Part shown: positions 43,593-53,502 of the stretch, in pieces | Layout of the letters: each line of letters opens with the position of its first letter | Numbering within the stretch: position 1 is the stretch's first letter | DNA from: Aerococcus urinaeequi | GTDB lineage: Bacteria > Bacillota > Bacilli > Lactobacillales > Aerococcaceae | NCBI RefSeq assembly: GCF_001543205.1 | Contig: NZ_CP014162.1 | Location: forward strand, 372,001-436,000 | Length of the DNA stretch: 64,000 nucleotides | Direction: 5' to 3' | Made by a program: the position numbers and the translations under genes | The notes under the pieces: model-generated | What the model saw: only the letters and a program-made list of their open reading frames with translations | Told to the model about the DNA's origin: nothing | The model's database searches: none

Positions 43593-44288
43593 ATGAAAAA
43601 AGATCCAATTCAACCTTATTTAATAGCATCCGCCATCACCGCAATACCCTTTATTTTAATCTGTTTAACAGCAATGATTGACGTTGATTTTTTGACAGTA
43701 ATCGACCAAAGTATTGGCCAACATCTCTATCAATGGGGTCCAGCGCCTTTTACAACGTTTGTACAATCTTTCACCCTCATTGGTAATGCCCAAGGAATCA
43801 TTCCTCTCACATTGATTATTGCTGGTATTTTCTACTATATTAGTCGAAAATGGCAAATATTACTGTGGATAGTTTTCACTATTCTAGTTGGCGCTGGCCC
43901 TGTTGTTGCGCTAATCAAAAATATTATTCAAAGGGCGCGCCCTTCCTACGTGCCGCACCTTGTTGACCAAGGAGGCTACTCCTTCCCTTCTGGACACGCA
44001 ACTGGTGCAGTACTAGCATGGGGAACCCTAGCTTTCTTAACTTGGTATTATTTTAAAGATAAGTATCCAAAGATGATGCCCTACTTAATTGGCTTTACCA
44101 TCTTCATGGTGGTTGCCATCAGTGCATCTCGCTTATACCTTGGCGTCCACTATCTATCTGATATTATCGCCGGTTGGTCTATAGGCGCTACTTGGTTAAT
44201 CCTTTGCTTGAATTACTTTAACCTTTTTATAGCAGATAGAATAGCATTGGAAGATGAAGTAAAGGATAATAACTTAAAAGAAAAATAG
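43593..44288 (+). CDS. PAP2 family lipid phosphatase
   Basis: This 231-residue membrane phosphatase has about six TM helices and the three PAP2 motifs: KNIIQRARP, SFPSGHATG and SRLYLGVHYLSD. Such enzymes dephosphorylate undecaprenyl diphosphate, phosphatidylglycerol phosphate or phosphatidate on the outer membrane face. The particular substrate cannot be told, though undecaprenyl diphosphate recycling is common. The gene is monocistronic, with a TGGAGG ribosome site. Confidence 0.88.
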   Translation: MKKDPIQPYLIASAITAIPFILICLTAMIDVDFLTVIDQSIGQHLYQWGPAPFTTFVQSFTLIGNAQGIIPLTLIIAGIFYYISRKWQILLWIVFTILVGAGPVVALIKNIIQRARPSYVPHLVDQGGYSFPSGHATGAVLAWGTLAFLTWYYFKDKYPKMMPYLIGFTIFMVVAISASRLYLGVHYLSDIIAGWSIGATWLILCLNYFNLFIADRIALEDEVKDNNLKEK

Positions 44289-44294
44289 TCAAAG

Positions 44295-44328
44295 AAAAAG
44301 GCACCGCCGACAAAGCGATGCCTTTTTT
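44295..44328. terminator. Terminator between the PAP2 gene and uvrB
   Basis: AAAAAGGCACCGC and GCGATGCCTTTTTT pair around a seven-base loop with T-tracts on both sides, seven bases after the PAP2 stop. Confidence 0.85.
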
Positions 44329-44395
44329 GTTATTAAAAATCTTCTGAAATATCGAACGCAAGCTACTCTTACTTTATAGTTAAGATAAGTAATAG

Positions 44396-46390
44396 CTATT
44401 TCTTCATTTCTGCTTTTAATTCCATAATAATGTCACGCAATTCAGCCGCTTTTTCGAAGTTTAAGTCCTTAGCAGCTTGTTTCATTTCTAATTCCACATT
44501 CCGTAAAGCTTGTTCTCTGTCATCCCGTTTTAAAGCCCGTAATTGTTCTGTTAAGGAATTACTCATTTCTTCAGAATTCACGTGGGTAATCCGAATAGCA
44601 TCACGAATTTCTTTCTTGATTGTTTGCGGTACAATCCCATGTTCCTTGTTATAAGCTTGTTGGATAGCACGACGACGGGCCGTTTCATCCATTGCCCGGC
44701 GCATAGAGTCGGTGATACCATCTGCATACAGAATTACATGCCCATTTTGATTACGTGCTGCCCGTCCAATAGTTTGGATCAGCGACCGTTCATTACGCAA
44801 GAATCCTTCCTTATCCGCATCTAATATCGTGACTAAGGATACTTCAGGTACATCTATTCCCTCACGCAATAAGTTAATCCCAATCAATACATCGAATACA
44901 CCTAGACGTAAGTCACGAATAATTTCTGTACGTTCTAACGTCTTGATATCAGAATGCAGATATTTCACCTTAATGCCCACTTCTTCCAAGTAGTCGGTCA
45001 GGTCTTCTGCCATTCGTTTCGTTAAAGTGGTGATAAATACCCGTTCTTCACGTTCAATTCGGTCATTAATCTCACTAATAATGTCATCAATTTGACCTTC
45101 AATTGGACGAACTTCCACAGTAGGATCAAGCAGGCCGGTTGGTCGAATGATTTGTTCTACAATGTCATCTTCGCCTGCTTTTTCTACTTCATAATCCGCT
45201 GGTGTTGCGGATACGAATAGTGTCTGGTTTAATTTTCCTTCAAACTCTTCTAATTTTAATGGTCGGTTATCCAAGGCTGACGGTAAACGGAAACCATGGT
45301 CAATTAAAACTTGTTTTCTAGCCTTATCTCCGTTATACATTCCGCGCACCTGTGGCATTGTCATATGTGACTCATCCACCATTAATAAGAAATCTTCTGG
45401 GAAGAAATCAAGCAAGGTATATGGTGCTTCCCCAGGTTTACGTCCATCCATATGACGCGAGTAATTTTCGATCCCGTTACAGTAACCCATTTCAAGAAGC
45501 ATTTCGATGTCATACCGGGTACGTTGTTCTAGACGTTGCGCTTCAAGCAACTTCCCTTCATCATTCAACTCTTTCAAACGATCTTCTAATTCAGCCTCAA
45601 TTGATTTAACTGATTTCTCTACTTGTTCATGGTCAACCACAAAGTGAGTCGCCGGATAAATGGGATAATGTTCTACTTCAGACTGGACTTCACCTGTTAA
45701 AGCATCCACTTCTCGAATTCGGTCAATTTCGTCACCAAAAAACTCCACCCGAATCGATGAAGAATCATGAGATGATAAGAAAACATCCACAATATCCCCG
45801 CGCACACGGAAAGTCCCACGCTGGAAGTCGATATCATTTCGTTCATATTGATTTTCAACTAAGCGACGCATAAAGGCATCACGAGATAATTCCTGTCCTT
45901 GTCTAACAGAAATCACGTGGTCACGGTATTCAGCTGGGTTTACCAACCCATAAATACAAGAAACAGAAGCCACCACAATCGTATCTCGTCGCTCCAAAAT
46001 AGAAGACGTCGCCGAATGACGCAACTTATCAATCTCATCATTCACTGAAGCAGATTTTTCAATATAGGAGTCGCTCGACGGCACATAAGCTTCTGGTTGG
46101 TAGTAGTCATAGTAAGACACAAAATATTCCACCGCATTATTCGGGAAGAACTCTTTTAATTCCCCATATAATTGCCCAGCAAGTGTCTTATTATGCGCTA
46201 ATACTAAAGTCGGTCGGTTGGTTTGCGCAATCACATTTGCCATGGTAAAAGTCTTCCCAGTCCCCGTACCACCTAATAAAACTTGCGCCTTATCGCCAGC
46301 CTCCACTTGTTCCACAATTCTTCTGATGGCTTCCGGTTGGTCCCCACTCGGTTCATATTCCGAAACTAAATCAAATTGGTTTATCATCAT
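44396..46390 (-). CDS. uvrB: Excinuclease ABC subunit B
   Basis: UvrB verifies DNA damage in nucleotide excision repair. The 664-residue protein has [10 protein letters not shown] (Walker A), the beta-hairpin [20 protein letters not shown] region (split: [20 protein letters not shown]), DESH, and helicase motifs ending QTIGRAARN. The C-terminal UVR domain is at [11 protein letters not shown]. Either of two adjacent ATGs can start it. It stands alone: uvrA, often directly downstream, is not in the window. No LexA box is found near its promoter. Confidence 0.96.
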   Translation of the reverse strand: MMINQFDLVSEYEPSGDQPEAIRRIVEQVEAGDKAQVLLGGTGTGKTFTMANVIAQTNRPTLVLAHNKTLAGQLYGELKEFFPNNAVEYFVSYYDYYQPEAYVPSSDSYIEKSASVNDEIDKLRHSATSSILERRDTIVVASVSCIYGLVNPAEYRDHVISVRQGQELSRDAFMRRLVENQYERNDIDFQRGTFRVRGDIVDVFLSSHDSSSIRVEFFGDEIDRIREVDALTGEVQSEVEHYPIYPATHFVVDHEQVEKSVKSIEAELEDRLKELNDEGKLLEAQRLEQRTRYDIEMLLEMGYCNGIENYSRHMDGRKPGEAPYTLLDFFPEDFLLMVDESHMTMPQVRGMYNGDKARKQVLIDHGFRLPSALDNRPLKLEEFEGKLNQTLFVSATPADYEVEKAGEDDIVEQIIRPTGLLDPTVEVRPIEGQIDDIISEINDRIEREERVFITTLTKRMAEDLTDYLEEVGIKVKYLHSDIKTLERTEIIRDLRLGVFDVLIGINLLREGIDVPEVSLVTILDADKEGFLRNERSLIQTIGRAARNQNGHVILYADGITDSMRRAMDETARRRAIQQAYNKEHGIVPQTIKKEIRDAIRITHVNSEEMSNSLTEQLRALKRDDREQALRNVELEMKQAAKDLNFEKAAELRDIIMELKAEMKK

Positions 46391-46432
46391 GAACCTCTCT
46401 TCCTTTTAAAATACACAATTACATACCCTAAT

Positions 46433-46441
46433 ATTATACCA
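46433..46441 (-). promoter_or_regulatory. Extended -10 promoter of uvrB
   Basis: The minus strand reads TGGTATAAT about 45 bases before the uvrB start. The -35 position is poor (TTCGGC), as usual for extended -10 promoters. Confidence 0.55.
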
Positions 46442-46732
46442 TCTAAGTGATTAAAGCCGAAACCTTAACACTTGGAAAAAGGGGGTTCGCGACTTGGCTG
46501 ACGGCCCAAGTGAAACAGGTATCAGTTTTCAAAATCACCAGCCTTTTTTCCTTCCCAATGCCAATAAATTTTTGAACAAAATCCTTTTACAAGAGACAAG
46601 TCATATTCTTGATGGTATCTATTAGCTCGCTATTTCCACCAAGTTTGATCTGTCCAAGACATTTTCCCTTGTGAATACATAAGACATTATCACTTGTTTA
46701 TAACAGGTTAGATAAGACTCATTAAATTTACC
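46442..46732. other. Non-coding gap between uvrB and rpsT
   Basis: No intact gene is seen. One minus-strand frame is open over most of the stretch but broken by TAA near 46600 and has no start with a ribosome site, so a decayed coding remnant is possible and unproven. Confidence 0.35.
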
Positions 46733-46762
46733 TTGACTTATCTCTTATTATTTCTGTATAAT
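46733..46762 (+). promoter_or_regulatory. Promoter of rpsT
   Basis: TTGACT (46733), 18 bases, TATAAT (46757) is a strong sigma-A promoter. Transcription would start near 46769, so the apparent upstream ATG at 46764 cannot be the rpsT start. Confidence 0.8.
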
Positions 46763-46820
46763 ATTGTCTGTTAGTGACAAGTTCACTTTTATAATTTTGA
46801 CAGGAAAGTGGGTGTTTTTA

Positions 46821-47069
46821 ATGCCAAATATTGAATCAGCAATCAAACGTGCTCGTCAAAACGAAACTGCTAACGCTCGTAACAGCGCGAAAATCGCTTC
46901 TGTACGTACAGCTGTTAAACGTTTTGAACAAGCTGCTGCAGAAAACGCAGACAACAAAGACGAGTTATTCCGTAACGCTTCTAAAATGTTAGATCAAGCT
47001 GCTAGCAAAGGATTAATCCACGCTAACAAAGCTGCTCGTGAAAAAGCTCGCTTAGCTAAAAAAGCATAA
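46821..47069 (+). CDS. rpsT: 30S ribosomal protein S20
   Basis: S20 binds 16S rRNA in the body of the small subunit. The start at 46821 ([15 protein letters not shown]) gives 82 residues, the family length, with GAAAGTGGGTG upstream. A frame opening at 46764 would begin inside the promoter and is rejected. The protein is alanine- and lysine-rich throughout, ending EKARLAKKA. Confidence 0.96.
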   Translation: MPNIESAIKRARQNETANARNSAKIASVRTAVKRFEQAAAENADNKDELFRNASKMLDQAASKGLIHANKAAREKARLAKKA

Positions 47070-47109
47070 TCGACCTTGGTAAATGGTGTTACCAAAACCG
47101 ATCATTATA

Positions 47110-47150
47110 AAAAGCAGGAAAATGACGTACGCATTTTCCTGCTTTTTTTT
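47110..47150. terminator. Terminator between rpsT and holA
   Basis: AAAGCAGGAAAATG and CATTTTCCTGCTTT form a 14-bp perfect stem followed by a T8 tract. It lies between convergent rpsT and holA. Confidence 0.9.
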
Positions 47151-47178
47151 GTTGCCTGTTTTTTCTCATATATATGTC

Positions 47179-48213
47179 TTAACTAGCTGCCTTACCTGAA
47201 CAAAAGTCTAAAATAAACCACTCAATCCCAAGATGCTGGTCTACTTTCCCCTGTTTAATATCAAAGTCTAATTCAATCAACTTCATATAACCTACCATAA
47301 GTAAATTCGGCGAATAAGGATGAATCGATTGGCCAGCCATTTTAATCCGGTATGGATGAACGCCAATCGTTTCAGCCATTGATCCCTGGTCGTAACCCGC
47401 TTTCTTCAATTGGATAATTTGCGTATACAAGTGGAAGTTTGACTGGAGTAAACCAAGAATTGCGATGGGTTGGTTTTTCTGTGCGATTAGTTCGCGGTAT
47501 AACCTTAAAGCAGCGGCTGAATCTTGACGCATAATATGGTCCGTCAGATGGAAGATATTGTCATCCAATGACGGTGTCACCAACAAGTCAACATCTCGCT
47601 GGTTGATCCTTTTCTCGTCCCCTACATATAAAATCAACTTGTCCATCTCACGAATGGACTGGGTAAGCTGGTAATTGGTCCGTTTCAAGAATAGGGCCAT
47701 GGCTTCTCTGGTCATATCGACGCCTTCTGAAGCCACGTACCGCTGCATATAGTCCTTCACTTGAGGTTCGGCCATGACAGAGGTATCCACAAATGTAGCT
47801 TTCTTCTTGAGTTGTTTCACAATTTTCTTCCGGCCATCTAAAGATTCGTAATCAGCCACAATGACTAAAACCACATCATCAGCTGGATTGTCCAGGTATT
47901 CGAGTAAGGACGCGTCATCCTGCTTGATGGCATTCTTCTTCTGTGACCCCGTTAAAAAAGCTGGTTGCCGCATTAAAATCAATCTTGGTTCATTGAAAAA
48001 TGAAATGGTGTTGGCTTCAACCATGACGTCCGCCAAGCTATCTTCTTCCATATCAAAGGACATGTAATTCATGGCGTTGGCGTCTTCTTGTAAGTACTGA
48101 CCTTCAATGGCCGTTAAAAACCGGTTGATTAAGTAGGTTTCAGGGCCTTGTAGTACATATATGGGGTCAATTTGCCCGTTATTTAGCGCCTGTAATGCCT
48201 TTTGTAATTCCAT
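47179..48213 (-). CDS. holA: DNA polymerase III delta subunit
   Basis: HolA is the clamp-loader subunit that opens the beta clamp. The 344-residue protein has the N-terminal YVLQGPETYLINRFL signature, a AAA+-like core without Walker A, and a C-terminal helical collar domain (GLLQSNFHLYTQIIQLKKAG). It lies ten bases after comEC, the standard Firmicutes order comEA-comEC-holA. Confidence 0.93.
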   Translation of the reverse strand: MELQKALQALNNGQIDPIYVLQGPETYLINRFLTAIEGQYLQEDANAMNYMSFDMEEDSLADVMVEANTISFFNEPRLILMRQPAFLTGSQKKNAIKQDDASLLEYLDNPADDVVLVIVADYESLDGRKKIVKQLKKKATFVDTSVMAEPQVKDYMQRYVASEGVDMTREAMALFLKRTNYQLTQSIREMDKLILYVGDEKRINQRDVDLLVTPSLDDNIFHLTDHIMRQDSAAALRLYRELIAQKNQPIAILGLLQSNFHLYTQIIQLKKAGYDQGSMAETIGVHPYRIKMAGQSIHPYSPNLLMVGYMKLIELDFDIKQGKVDQHLGIEWFILDFCSGKAAS

Positions 48214-48223
48214 AACCTACCTC

Positions 48224-50554
48224 CTAATTTAATTGCACACTGTCTATTTTAGCGGATTTGGGCCAATAAATATAGTGGACAGCACCCATTGTATCCGTCC
48301 GGTATATTTTTGTTTGATTGGCTTCTAAATCAGCCACCACCCGGTCAGCTGGATGGCCATACCGGTTGTCCTTACCCACTGAAATCCAAGCGATTTTTGG
48401 GTCAGTCCTCTCGATAAAGTCAGCTGGCGTTGAATGGTCTGATCCGTGGTGAGCCACTTTTAAAATATCAACCGGTAGACTCGGGAGCGCATTTTCAGCT
48501 GCCCCATCAATATCTCCTGTAAATAGAAAGTCATGAAGTCCTATTCTACCATATAAGACTAAAGAATCCGCATTTTCTCCTGCACCTGATTTATCCGGCG
48601 CTAAAACCTGTAAATTGGTTTTTTGGTCAAGGGCCACCTGGTCTCCAGATTTGAGCCAGATAATCTTCATTATAGGATTTTTCCCCGCCTCGATTGCTTC
48701 CTGCAAGGTAGTTAAGGATTCTGTGTCCGCGTCCATTCCGATTGGTAAATATAAGGTTTCAATTTTAAAGGCCTTGGCAATTTCACCAAATGATCCGATA
48801 TGGTCGAAGTCTCCGTGAGTTAAAAACACCCCATCGATCGTCCTTGTCCCCGCTGCTTTAAGCGCTGGAATTATTTGCCTTTCAGCGACACTTTCACTGT
48901 CCCGTAATTGCCATGATTTGGATGGATCTTGGTCAGCTAAAAGTGTAGTGAAGTTGATTTTCCCCGCTAAATCGATTAAATAGACCTTTCTTTGGTAAGG
49001 CATTTCTAGGAAAAAGGTATCCCCCTGCCCAATCGCCAGCATGGCTACTTGCCCGTATCTGTGTAAATAAGGGTTCAAATACAGTAAAACTAAGCTAAGC
49101 GCTAATAGTCCGTGCAAGCTTTTACTGATTTTCGCTTTGGAAAGGTCTGCTAGATACATGAGTAAAGTGACCACAAAAAATACCAAGACAGCAATTTGTG
49201 GCCTACCCGTCACCCACTGAAACCAAGTCCATTTTTCAGCGAATAGAGCTAACATTTCTTTTCCCTCAATCAAATAGGCTAATCCAGCTTGTAGCCAGGT
49301 GAAATAAGGGCCTAAGCCGATGATTTGAATGAGTAAAATCATAAGGAGTCCGGGAAATAAAAAGGTGGCGAATAGCCAGGAGTAGCCGTAATTTAAGATA
49401 AGGGACATCCAGGAGAATTCAAAGTAGGTCATGGTTAAAAAGGGAATGGTGACTAAACTACAGATGAAACTTTGCCAGATTTCGACTTGTAGAGAGTGCC
49501 GGCATTTGGCTTGGATAAATTTTCCGGTAAATAAAATGGTATAGGACAAGGCATAGGTCAACTGAAAGGACAGGGTAAAGATAATGCGTGGGTCTATCAT
49601 TAGGAGTAAAATCATGGACCAAGAAGTGCCTACGAGTGACGAAGGTTGCCCGCCCCACCGCTTCTGGAGGACGTTATAGGTATAGGCTACAAAGGACCGA
49701 ATCATGCCGTAGGGCCAACCTAAAAAGACGGTATATATGAGTAGGATGGCAATGGCGAAATAATCAAAAGATTCTACTGTGATGCCTAATCGAAGAAGGA
49801 TTTTCTTGAAGAAAGTTAAGAAATACTGGACGTGAAAACCGGAAATCGAAAACAAATGTATCAGCCCAATCGCTTGATAAGCGTCTAACACTTCCCCTTC
49901 AAGGGCATCCATTTCATTGAAAAAGAGAGACAAAGTATAAGCTGATACGGTCGGATTTTGAATGGTCCCCAGCCAATTGATTATGGCTTGTCTTTGGTTG
50001 GCTAACCAATATTGACCGTGATTCAAATCCCCATTAATGTTAATTGCATCCGGTGACATAATCCAATAAATATCCTGCCGTTTTAAATAAGTCCGGTAGT
50101 TAAACAGGTGAAAATTTTGGTTTTCATCGGCCATTTCCAAAGTACCCGTGATTACAGCCCGAAATGATTGGTATTTGTCTAACCAAGCTTTTGGGTCCAC
50201 TTGTTCGTCCAGCATATAAAATACTTGCACCTTTTCATTTTGTCCGTTTAAACGCGTAGTCCCTTGAAAAGACAAGAGGTTACCTTCAACTTTTACATCA
50301 GTGATGGCCACGTCCATAACCAATTCTTCTTCTGACCCAGTTAAGACACTGTGTCGGCCAGCATCTTGATATAAAAAATAAGTACCGAGTAAACAATGTA
50401 CAAACACTAGTTGTAGCAGAAATTTACCCTCTTTTAAAGCAAGCACCCGGACCATAAATAAGCCATAACAAAGCCAGGCCCAAGGACTATTGGTCAGGGC
50501 TACAACGGCAAGTAGGAGTATTCCTAAACTATGGAGGACTAACTTATATTGCAT
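48224..50554 (-). CDS. comEC: Competence channel protein ComEC/Rec2
   Basis: ComEC is the membrane channel for transforming DNA. The 776-residue protein has N-terminal membrane segments, an OB-like extracytoplasmic part, and the Competence domain with HLFSISGFHVQYF followed by many helices. The C-terminal metallo-beta-lactamase domain carries THGDFDHIGSF and KVAHHGSDHSTP. All parts are intact, so DNA uptake may be functional if the pilus genes exist elsewhere. It begins one base after comEA. Confidence 0.93.
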   Translation of the reverse strand: MQYKLVLHSLGILLLAVVALTNSPWAWLCYGLFMVRVLALKEGKFLLQLVFVHCLLGTYFLYQDAGRHSVLTGSEEELVMDVAITDVKVEGNLLSFQGTTRLNGQNEKVQVFYMLDEQVDPKAWLDKYQSFRAVITGTLEMADENQNFHLFNYRTYLKRQDIYWIMSPDAININGDLNHGQYWLANQRQAIINWLGTIQNPTVSAYTLSLFFNEMDALEGEVLDAYQAIGLIHLFSISGFHVQYFLTFFKKILLRLGITVESFDYFAIAILLIYTVFLGWPYGMIRSFVAYTYNVLQKRWGGQPSSLVGTSWSMILLLMIDPRIIFTLSFQLTYALSYTILFTGKFIQAKCRHSLQVEIWQSFICSLVTIPFLTMTYFEFSWMSLILNYGYSWLFATFLFPGLLMILLIQIIGLGPYFTWLQAGLAYLIEGKEMLALFAEKWTWFQWVTGRPQIAVLVFFVVTLLMYLADLSKAKISKSLHGLLALSLVLLYLNPYLHRYGQVAMLAIGQGDTFFLEMPYQRKVYLIDLAGKINFTTLLADQDPSKSWQLRDSESVAERQIIPALKAAGTRTIDGVFLTHGDFDHIGSFGEIAKAFKIETLYLPIGMDADTESLTTLQEAIEAGKNPIMKIIWLKSGDQVALDQKTNLQVLAPDKSGAGENADSLVLYGRIGLHDFLFTGDIDGAAENALPSLPVDILKVAHHGSDHSTPADFIERTDPKIAWISVGKDNRYGHPADRVVADLEANQTKIYRTDTMGAVHYIYWPKSAKIDSVQLN

Positions 50555-50555
50555 C

Positions 50556-51410
50556 TTAATTCACCGTGATTAAAGGTCGTAACTTCTCCATCGTTTTCTC
50601 CCCAATGCCTGAAACTTGGTCTAGGTCATCGACGGTTTCAAATAGACCGTTCGTCTCCCGGTAATTAATGATATCAGCTGCCCGTTTCTCCCCTATACCA
50701 GATAAAGTCTGTAGCATTGTAGTATCTGCAGTATTGATATTGACCAGGTCCCCGTCACTTGTAGCGTCCCCAGAAATCTCGGATACAGCACTTTCTGTGA
50801 CCTGGGAATCAGCAACTAATGCTTCAGTTGAAGGGCTGACCTCTTCACCATCTTTAGGGACATAAATCACCATTTGATCAGTCACTAATTGAGCTAAATT
50901 CACCTGACTTTGGTCAGCCTCTCCAGTTACCCCACCCGCCATTTCAACCACATCATGAACCCGCATACCTGGGGTCACTGGGACAACTTGCGGAACTTTG
51001 ATAGCCCCTTTAATGTCTACATACCAGGTTTCATTGGGTGCGCTATTACCGTTAGTTTCGGATTCTTCATTAGCTTCTTCATTAGCTTCTTCTCTAGAGA
51101 TTTCGCTTGCTATACCACTCACCACACTTGATGAAACGACAGTATTTTTAGACAAACCATCTTCTGGCGCTAACGAGTCAGATGTTGCTTCGTCCGTTTC
51201 TGCCTCTACCATTAAAGCATTAGTTTGGCCTTGTCTGCCTTGAAATACCTGACTAAGTCCGTAAATGCCTAGTCCACTCACAGTCAAACAGACGACAAAA
51301 ATACCCAGCAAGTAGGGTCTATACAAGGACCACACTTGTTGGATATTCATTTCTTTGATATCTAACTGAAATTGTCTTAGCCACGCCCGCAACTGATTCA
51401 TTATGATCAC
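50556..51410 (-). CDS. comEA: Competence DNA receptor ComEA
   Basis: ComEA binds incoming double-stranded DNA at the cell surface. The 284-residue protein has one TM anchor (about 32-55) and a long Ser/Glu-rich linker with EEANEEANEE. An SLBB domain lies near 128-185 (WYVDIKGAIKVPQV). A C-terminal pair of helix-hairpin-helix motifs reads LSGIGEKRAADIINYR and VSGIGEKTMEKLRPL. The linker is longer than usual. It is first in the comEA-comEC-holA operon. Confidence 0.93.
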   Translation of the reverse strand: MIIMNQLRAWLRQFQLDIKEMNIQQVWSLYRPYLLGIFVVCLTVSGLGIYGLSQVFQGRQGQTNALMVEAETDEATSDSLAPEDGLSKNTVVSSSVVSGIASEISREEANEEANEESETNGNSAPNETWYVDIKGAIKVPQVVPVTPGMRVHDVVEMAGGVTGEADQSQVNLAQLVTDQMVIYVPKDGEEVSPSTEALVADSQVTESAVSEISGDATSDGDLVNINTADTTMLQTLSGIGEKRAADIINYRETNGLFETVDDLDQVSGIGEKTMEKLRPLITVN

Positions 51411-51467
51411 CTCACCTATTATATACGGTAAGGTCAGTTAGAAGCGTCGGCTCATCTTTCAAAAGAT

Positions 51468-51968
51468 TTAACCATTTAATTCAGCGTATTTGGCTTTAAT
51501 GGCTTCGTTGACATTTGGCGGCACAACGCCAGACACGTCCCCGTTAAACTTCGCAACTTCCTTAATAATAGAGCTTGAAACAAAACGATATTTCTCACTT
51601 GATAACAAGAGAACGGTCTCGATATCTGGTGCTTGATGCTTGTTCATTAAGGCGATGTTGGTTTCTTGTTCGAAGTCACTGCCGTTACGCAAACCGCGGA
51701 TCAAAATACCGCAGTCCAATTCTCTAGCAAAATTCACTGTTAGGCCAGATTTTAAGTAGATCACTTCCACATTATCTAGGTGTTTAGTGGCTTCCTGAGC
51801 TAAAGCAAATTTCTCCTCGCCAGTAAATAAAGAGGTTTTGGTGGTATTTGTTGCGACAGCGACATAGACGTAGTCAAACATCTTGGCTGCCCGTTCAATC
51901 ATGTCCACATGGCCCATTGTTAAGGGGTCAAAAGACCCGGCGTATAAGGCTCTTCCTTTTGTTGTCAT
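51468..51968 (-). CDS. coaD: Phosphopantetheine adenylyltransferase
   Basis: CoaD makes dephospho-CoA from phosphopantetheine. The 166-residue protein has AGSFDPLTMGHVDMIERA with the T/HxGH nucleotidyltransferase motif, then LIRGLRNGSDFEQE and RFVSSSIIKEVAKF (ISSTxxR-like). The start abuts the stop of rsmD, the conserved rsmD-coaD pair. Confidence 0.95.
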   Translation of the reverse strand: MTTKGRALYAGSFDPLTMGHVDMIERAAKMFDYVYVAVATNTTKTSLFTGEEKFALAQEATKHLDNVEVIYLKSGLTVNFARELDCGILIRGLRNGSDFEQETNIALMNKHQAPDIETVLLLSSEKYRFVSSSIIKEVAKFNGDVSGVVPPNVNEAIKAKYAELNG

Positions 51969-52535
51969 CTAGTCTTCCTCCATTTGATATACCAGGATTC
52001 TAGTGATTCCGTAAGTCACATCTTTGATCTGTTTGAGTGGTCCAAAGGCTTCCGGCAGTTTGTCTCGCTTGTCTAATTCACAAATTAAGCGGGCATCCGG
52101 TGCCAGCCAATGATCTGCTAAAAAGCCGTTGATCACATCTTCTAATTGTTGGCCTTTATAAGGTGGATCCAAAAATACCAAGTCAAATTGCAGGTCTTTA
52201 TCTACTTGACGTAATTGTTGGATGGCTTTGCGGTTGTCCCCTGACTTCAAAACATACTGGTCCTCAATCCGCACGGCCGCCACGTTTTCCTTAATCGTCG
52301 CTTGTGCTTGCCGGTTCTTTTCAAAACCGTAAACGACTGCTGCCCCTCTTGAAATGGCTTCTATTCCAAGCGCCCCAGACCCCGCATAGAAGTCCAGAAC
52401 TCTTGTGTCCTCATCAAAATAAGGGCCGATAATATTAAATAATGATTCTTTGATTTTATCTGTAGTTGGTCGGGTATTATCCCCTGGCACCGCCTTTAAA
52501 CGATGTTTCCCAAATTTTCCAGCTATGACGCGCAT
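51969..52535 (-). CDS. rsmD: 16S rRNA (guanine-966-N2)-methyltransferase RsmD
   Basis: RsmD methylates G966 of 16S rRNA. The 188-residue Rossmann protein has RVIAGKFGKHRLKAVPG at the start, RPTTDKIKESLFNI, the SAM loop DFYAGSGALGIEA and the catalytic LDPPYKG. It is translated directly before coaD. Confidence 0.94.
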   Translation of the reverse strand: MRVIAGKFGKHRLKAVPGDNTRPTTDKIKESLFNIIGPYFDEDTRVLDFYAGSGALGIEAISRGAAVVYGFEKNRQAQATIKENVAAVRIEDQYVLKSGDNRKAIQQLRQVDKDLQFDLVFLDPPYKGQQLEDVINGFLADHWLAPDARLICELDKRDKLPEAFGPLKQIKDVTYGITRILVYQMEED

Positions 52536-52663
52536 AGACTTGTCACCCCACGATTTAAAATTTGTCTATATTTTACCATATCAAAGACCGCCCACCTATA
52601 AGTGACCCTTTGAAAAAAGAATCCCCAAGATTAAGCTAAGCATTTTTCTGATCCGAACCTCAT

Positions 52664-52697
52664 AAAAAAGAACGCCCTGCTTAACCACGTGGCGTCC
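52664..52697 (-). terminator. Terminator downstream of the esterase gene
   Basis: On the minus strand GGACGCC pairs with GGCGTTC (one G-U) around a 14-base loop, followed by TTTTTT, 26 bases after the stop. Confidence 0.75.
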
Positions 52698-52722
52698 TTT
52701 TCCAATCAATATTTAAAAGATT

Positions 52723-53460
52723 CTACACCATATAACCTAGGAAATACGGCAGTTGCTGGCGCCACCAAATCCAGTCATGAGACACATCTGGCCCCCATTC
52801 TGCGAACCAGGCTGGGATATTTTTGTTCTCAAAAGCTTCACGCAACTTGTAGTAACCGGGCAGACCGTCTGCCTCCCAGTCACCTAAACCGGTACAAACG
52901 ATGATATCTGCTTGGCGTAAGTGGTCGATAAACCATGGATCGTTTAAGGTCCAAATATAGTCCACTGGAGAGTTATAGTAAACGGCTAGGTCACCGCCGA
53001 AGTCACCACCGAAGTAACGGGCGTCGTAAACACCTGATAAGGCAAGGGTTTTATTAAAGACATCCGGATGCTTCAATTGAAAATTCAGGGCATGGTAAGC
53101 ACCCATTGAGCAACCTGTTGTCATCATTGGGTCAAACCAACCTGTATAGTGCTTGATGAATGGGATAGCTTCATCAATAACATAACGTTCGTAGGCATTG
53201 TGGGCTTCAGCTCGGTCATGTTGGGACTTGCCCTTGTGTAACCAAGATTCTTGGTCATGGGATGATAAGGTGAAGAATTGGACTTTTCCTTCTTCGATAA
53301 AATAATGTGCGGCTTCAATCATGCCGAAGTCCGCAAACTCATCTTTAGAACCACCAGATGACGGGAATACCACTACCGGAATACCTGCGTGCCCGTAGCG
53401 ATTTAAGTACATTTCTTGATTTAAGTGACCTGAATAATGGTGTAAGAATTCTGCGTTCAT
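52723..53460 (-). CDS. Esterase, EstD/PF00756-type alpha/beta hydrolase
   Basis: The 245-residue cytoplasmic hydrolase has the nucleophile elbow GCSMG within TTGCSMGAYHAL. GGSKDEF lies near the oxyanion hole, and the catalytic His is probably in DVSHDWIWW near the C-terminus. It has no signal peptide. It lies 42 bases downstream of an ATP-grasp gene and likely shares its transcript. The substrate is unknown. A second member of the same family lies 6 kb further on (59508). Confidence 0.8.
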   Translation of the reverse strand: MNAEFLHHYSGHLNQEMYLNRYGHAGIPVVVFPSSGGSKDEFADFGMIEAAHYFIEEGKVQFFTLSSHDQESWLHKGKSQHDRAEAHNAYERYVIDEAIPFIKHYTGWFDPMMTTGCSMGAYHALNFQLKHPDVFNKTLALSGVYDARYFGGDFGGDLAVYYNSPVDYIWTLNDPWFIDHLRQADIIVCTGLGDWEADGLPGYYKLREAFENKNIPAWFAEWGPDVSHDWIWWRQQLPYFLGYMV

Positions 53461-53502
53461 AATTTTTCCTCCAGTATGGGTAAAATGGACATCAGCGAAT
53501 GG

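Noticed and set aside
46391-46500. LexA box expected before uvrB
   Set aside because: No CGAACnnnnGTTCG-like sequence is present near the uvrB promoter, so SOS control through a nearby box is not supported.
46442-46732. Possible decayed gene on the minus strand between uvrB and rpsT
   Set aside because: The frame is interrupted by a stop, has no recognisable domain and no ribosome site, so it is not listed as a pseudogene.
46764-46820. Extended N-terminus of S20
   Set aside because: The strong promoter at 46733-46762 places the transcription start after that ATG; the family start is at 46821.
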